Assembly (NCBI GenBank): GCA_963718695.1
Contig: OY970371.1
Coordinates: 2,790,001-2,854,000, forward strand
Length of the DNA: 64,000 nucleotides
Reading direction: 5' to 3'
DNA from: Manganitrophus sp963718695
Lineage (GTDB): Bacteria > Nitrospirota > Nitrospiria > SBBL01 > Manganitrophaceae
The position numbers were made by a program, and so were the translations under genes. This document shows positions 62,130-64,000 of the stretch, in pieces (positions within the stretch are counted from its first letter, which is position 1; every line of letters starts with the position of its first letter). Under the pieces are notes generated by a model, which was not told where the DNA came from, made no database searches, and worked only from the letters and a program-made list of their open reading frames with translations.

Positions 62130-63987
62130 GTGGGTTCACCCCGGACTGCTCCTGATCCTCGGCGCCGCCCTGATCCCCTTCCTGAAAGGAAAGGTGAAGG
62201 AGGGCTATCTCGTCGGCCTCCCCGCCGCCGCCTTTCTTCTCGTCGTCTTTCTCGATCCCGGCCGTTACGGCGTCTTCAACTTTTTAGGGAACGAGCTGGT
62301 AATGGGGCGGGTCGACAAGATGAGCCTCGTCTTCAGCTACATCTTCACACTGATGGCGACGATCGGGATGGTCTACTCCCTCCATGTGAAGAACGACCTG
62401 GAACATATCGCGGCGCTCACCTACGCCGGAAGCGCGTTGGGGGTCGTCTTCTCCGGCGATCTCTTCACCCTTTTCCTGTTCTGGGAGATCATGGCGTTCG
62501 CCTCGGTCCTTTTAATCTGGGCCCGGGGGAAAGAGGCGGAGGGGGCCGGCTTCCGTTATCTTCTGGTCCATGTTTTCGGCGGGGTCTGTCTGCTGGCGGG
62601 GATCGTGATCCAGGCGACCGAGGCCAAAACCCTCGTCTTCGACGCCCTCCCGCACGGCGGGTGGGGAGGCTCGCTCATTCTGCTGGGATTCCTGGTCAAC
62701 GCCGCCGCCCCCCCGCTCCACGCCTGGCTTCCCGACGCTTATCCGGAGGCGACCGTCACCGGGACCGTCTTCCTCTCGGCCTTCACGACGAAGACCGCGG
62801 TGTATGTCCTCGCGCGGGGGTACGCCGGCATGGAGCTGCTGATGTGGCTCGGCGCTTTCATGACCCTCTACGGCGTCGGCTACGCGATGATCGAAAACAA
62901 CATCCGCCGGCTGCTCGCCTACCATATCGTCAGCCAGGTCGGCTTCATGGTGGCGGGAATCGGGATCGGAACGCAGCTCGCGATCAACGGCGCCGTGGCG
63001 CACGCCTTCGCCCACATCCTTTATAAAGCGCTCCTGATGATGGGGATGGGGTCGGTGATCTTCATGACCGGGAAGCGGAAAGCGACCGAGCTCGGCGGTC
63101 TCTATAAAACGATGCCGATCACTTTCGTCCTTTTTATGATTGGCGGCTTCTCGATCTCCGGCGTCCCGTTGATGTCGGGCTTCATCAGCAAGTCGATGAC
63201 GATCTCGGCGGCGGGCGAAGCGCACCAGATCGCGATTTATATCATGCTGACCCTCGCCTCCTGCGGGACCTTTATCTCGACCACGCTGAAGCTCCCCTAC
63301 GCCGTCTTTCTCGGCGAGGACAAAAAGATCCCGGCGAAAGACCCCCCGATCAACATGATCTGGGGGATGGGGCTCGCCGCCTTCTTCTGCATTCTGCTGG
63401 GGGTCTGGCCGACCCTTCTCTATCAATTGTTGCCGAACCCGGTCGACTACCATCCCTATACCCTGGAGCATCTCTTCCAATCGTTCCAGCTCCTCGCGGC
63501 AACCGGGCTGGTCTTTCTTCTTTTCTTGAAGAAGCTCCATCCGGAGCCGACGATCTCGCTCGACACCGATATTACCTACCGGGTGGGCGGGCGGGAATTC
63601 ATGTGGGCCGCGAACAACCCGATCTCCGACTGGGAGGCGTTTATCACCGGGGCATACAACAACGTCGTCATCCAGCCGATGAAGCGTTTCGTCGCCCTCT
63701 GCCGCCGGTTCAACGTCGGCGTGATCGACGGCGCGGTAAACGGCATCGGGCGCGGCGTGTTCGGCGGAAGTTGGTATTCGAACCTGATCGAGAATTACGT
63801 CGTCTACGGTTTTATCAACATGGTCGGCTACTCCAACCATGTGCTGGCGCGGATCTTCCGCCGGCTGCAGACCGGCTCGGTGCATAACTACGCCATGATC
63901 ATCATCGTCGGGATCTTCTTCCTGGTGAACATCTATTGGATGTTCAAAGACCAGATTAAAGGCCTGATGGTGGTGATGTTGCAATGA
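62122..63987 (+). CDS. NuoL/MrpD-type antiporter-like subunit with C-terminal extension
   Basis: 621 residues. Fourteen helices of the antiporter family with E122 in FLFWEIMAFASV (TM5-type) and K224 in AFTTKTAVYVLAR. The usual TM7 lysine position, just before the PPLHAWLPDAYPEA signature, is Asn193 in GFLVNAAAPPLH. After about residue 480 there is a long extension, partly amphipathic (AFITGAYNNVVIQPMKRFVALCRR), ending in a final helix NYAMIIIVGIFFLVNIYWMF. It resembles the lateral helix and last anchor of NuoL. Its end overlaps a following ATG (63984). Confidence 0.87.
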   Translation: MIEWVHPGLLLILGAALIPFLKGKVKEGYLVGLPAAAFLLVVFLDPGRYGVFNFLGNELVMGRVDKMSLVFSYIFTLMATIGMVYSLHVKNDLEHIAALTYAGSALGVVFSGDLFTLFLFWEIMAFASVLLIWARGKEAEGAGFRYLLVHVFGGVCLLAGIVIQATEAKTLVFDALPHGGWGGSLILLGFLVNAAAPPLHAWLPDAYPEATVTGTVFLSAFTTKTAVYVLARGYAGMELLMWLGAFMTLYGVGYAMIENNIRRLLAYHIVSQVGFMVAGIGIGTQLAINGAVAHAFAHILYKALLMMGMGSVIFMTGKRKATELGGLYKTMPITFVLFMIGGFSISGVPLMSGFISKSMTISAAGEAHQIAIYIMLTLASCGTFISTTLKLPYAVFLGEDKKIPAKDPPINMIWGMGLAAFFCILLGVWPTLLYQLLPNPVDYHPYTLEHLFQSFQLLAATGLVFLLFLKKLHPEPTISLDTDITYRVGGREFMWAANNPISDWEAFITGAYNNVVIQPMKRFVALCRRFNVGVIDGAVNGIGRGVFGGSWYSNLIENYVVYGFINMVGYSNHVLARIFRRLQTGSVHNYAMIIIVGIFFLVNIYWMFKDQIKGLMVVMLQ

Positions 63988-64000
63988 TTATTATGTCATT
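63984..64000 (+). CDS. Start of a further operon gene, cut by the window edge
   Basis: ATGATTATTATGTCATT starts inside the stop of the previous gene (ATGA overlap), the same coupling style used across this operon. Only five codons (MIIMS) are visible. By position it may be another nuo membrane subunit, but this cannot be judged. Confidence 0.45.

Noticed and set aside
62512..63984. Minus-strand open frame of 490 codons opposite the second antiporter
   Set aside because: Same type of antisense shadow; the plus-strand frame has clear motifs.

Overview
The window is a bacterial chromosome segment, moderately GC-rich. The gene set suggests a Nitrospirota-type chemolithotroph, and a Nitrospira or Manganitrophus relative is my best guess. 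Three things point that way: a nuo operon with duplicated antiporter-like subunits and no nuoE/nuoF in the visible part, an EpsB/Wzz/tyrosine-kinase exopolysaccharide locus of the exosortase-associated type, and many soluble two-component kinases. The assignment is inference from gene content. No rRNA, tRNA or other phylogenetic marker is visible.

Layout. (1) Positions 1-7318, plus strand: a housekeeping block ribF(3' end)-tilS-hpt-ftsH-folP, then a PilZ protein, a DUF309 protein, a TPR lipoprotein and an orphan. (2) Positions 7386-48200, minus strand: a polysaccharide locus of about 40 kb. Read in the direction of transcription it starts with a hybrid histidine kinase and a PrsR-like sigma-54 activator (48200-45034). 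Next come an export protein and an outer-membrane barrel (44778-42871), then a second sigma-54 activator, export lipoprotein, Wzz, tyrosine kinase, sugar transferase and glmS (42558-35400). A glycan assembly set follows (35348-18646): GT2, two FemAB/GNAT proteins, DegT aminotransferase, deacetylase, wecB, Wzy-like ligase, Wzx flippase, two GT4, heparinase-like protein and asparagine synthase. A tail operon ends the block (18535-7386): toroid protein, two PHP proteins, deacetylase, ATP-grasp, GT, acetyltransferase, APH kinase, and a NarL-type kinase/regulator pair. (3) Positions 48864-52649, plus strand: a secreted small protein, two tiny ORFs, a GAF-GGDEF diguanylate cyclase and a large lipoprotein. 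(4) Positions 52978-64000, plus strand: nuoA-B-C-D-G-I-J-K, two large Mrp/NuoM/NuoL-type antiporter subunits separated by an 86-residue membrane protein, and the start of another gene cut by the window edge.

How it works together. The polysaccharide genes cover the steps of a Wzx/Wzy-type pathway: precursor supply (GlmS, WecB, DegT aminotransferase), initiation (EpsB-type transferase), elongation (several GTs), flipping, polymerisation, length control (Wzz plus tyrosine kinase) and export (two Wza-type proteins, an outer-membrane barrel). Sigma-54 promoter matches with exact GG-N10-GC spacing lie upstream of the second activator, the second export gene and the secreted protein at 48864, which fits control by the sigma-54 activators encoded here. 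PilZ and GGDEF proteins suggest c-di-GMP input. No exosortase and no PEP-CTERM substrate is present.

Oddities. Three genes in the polysaccharide locus are each consistent with a single extra base. The normal position of nuoH, between nuoG and nuoI, holds only a short palindromic spacer. Palindromic repeats of four or five families sit in the non-overlapping gaps of nuo and elsewhere. A terminator-like hairpin lies inside the 5' end of folP.
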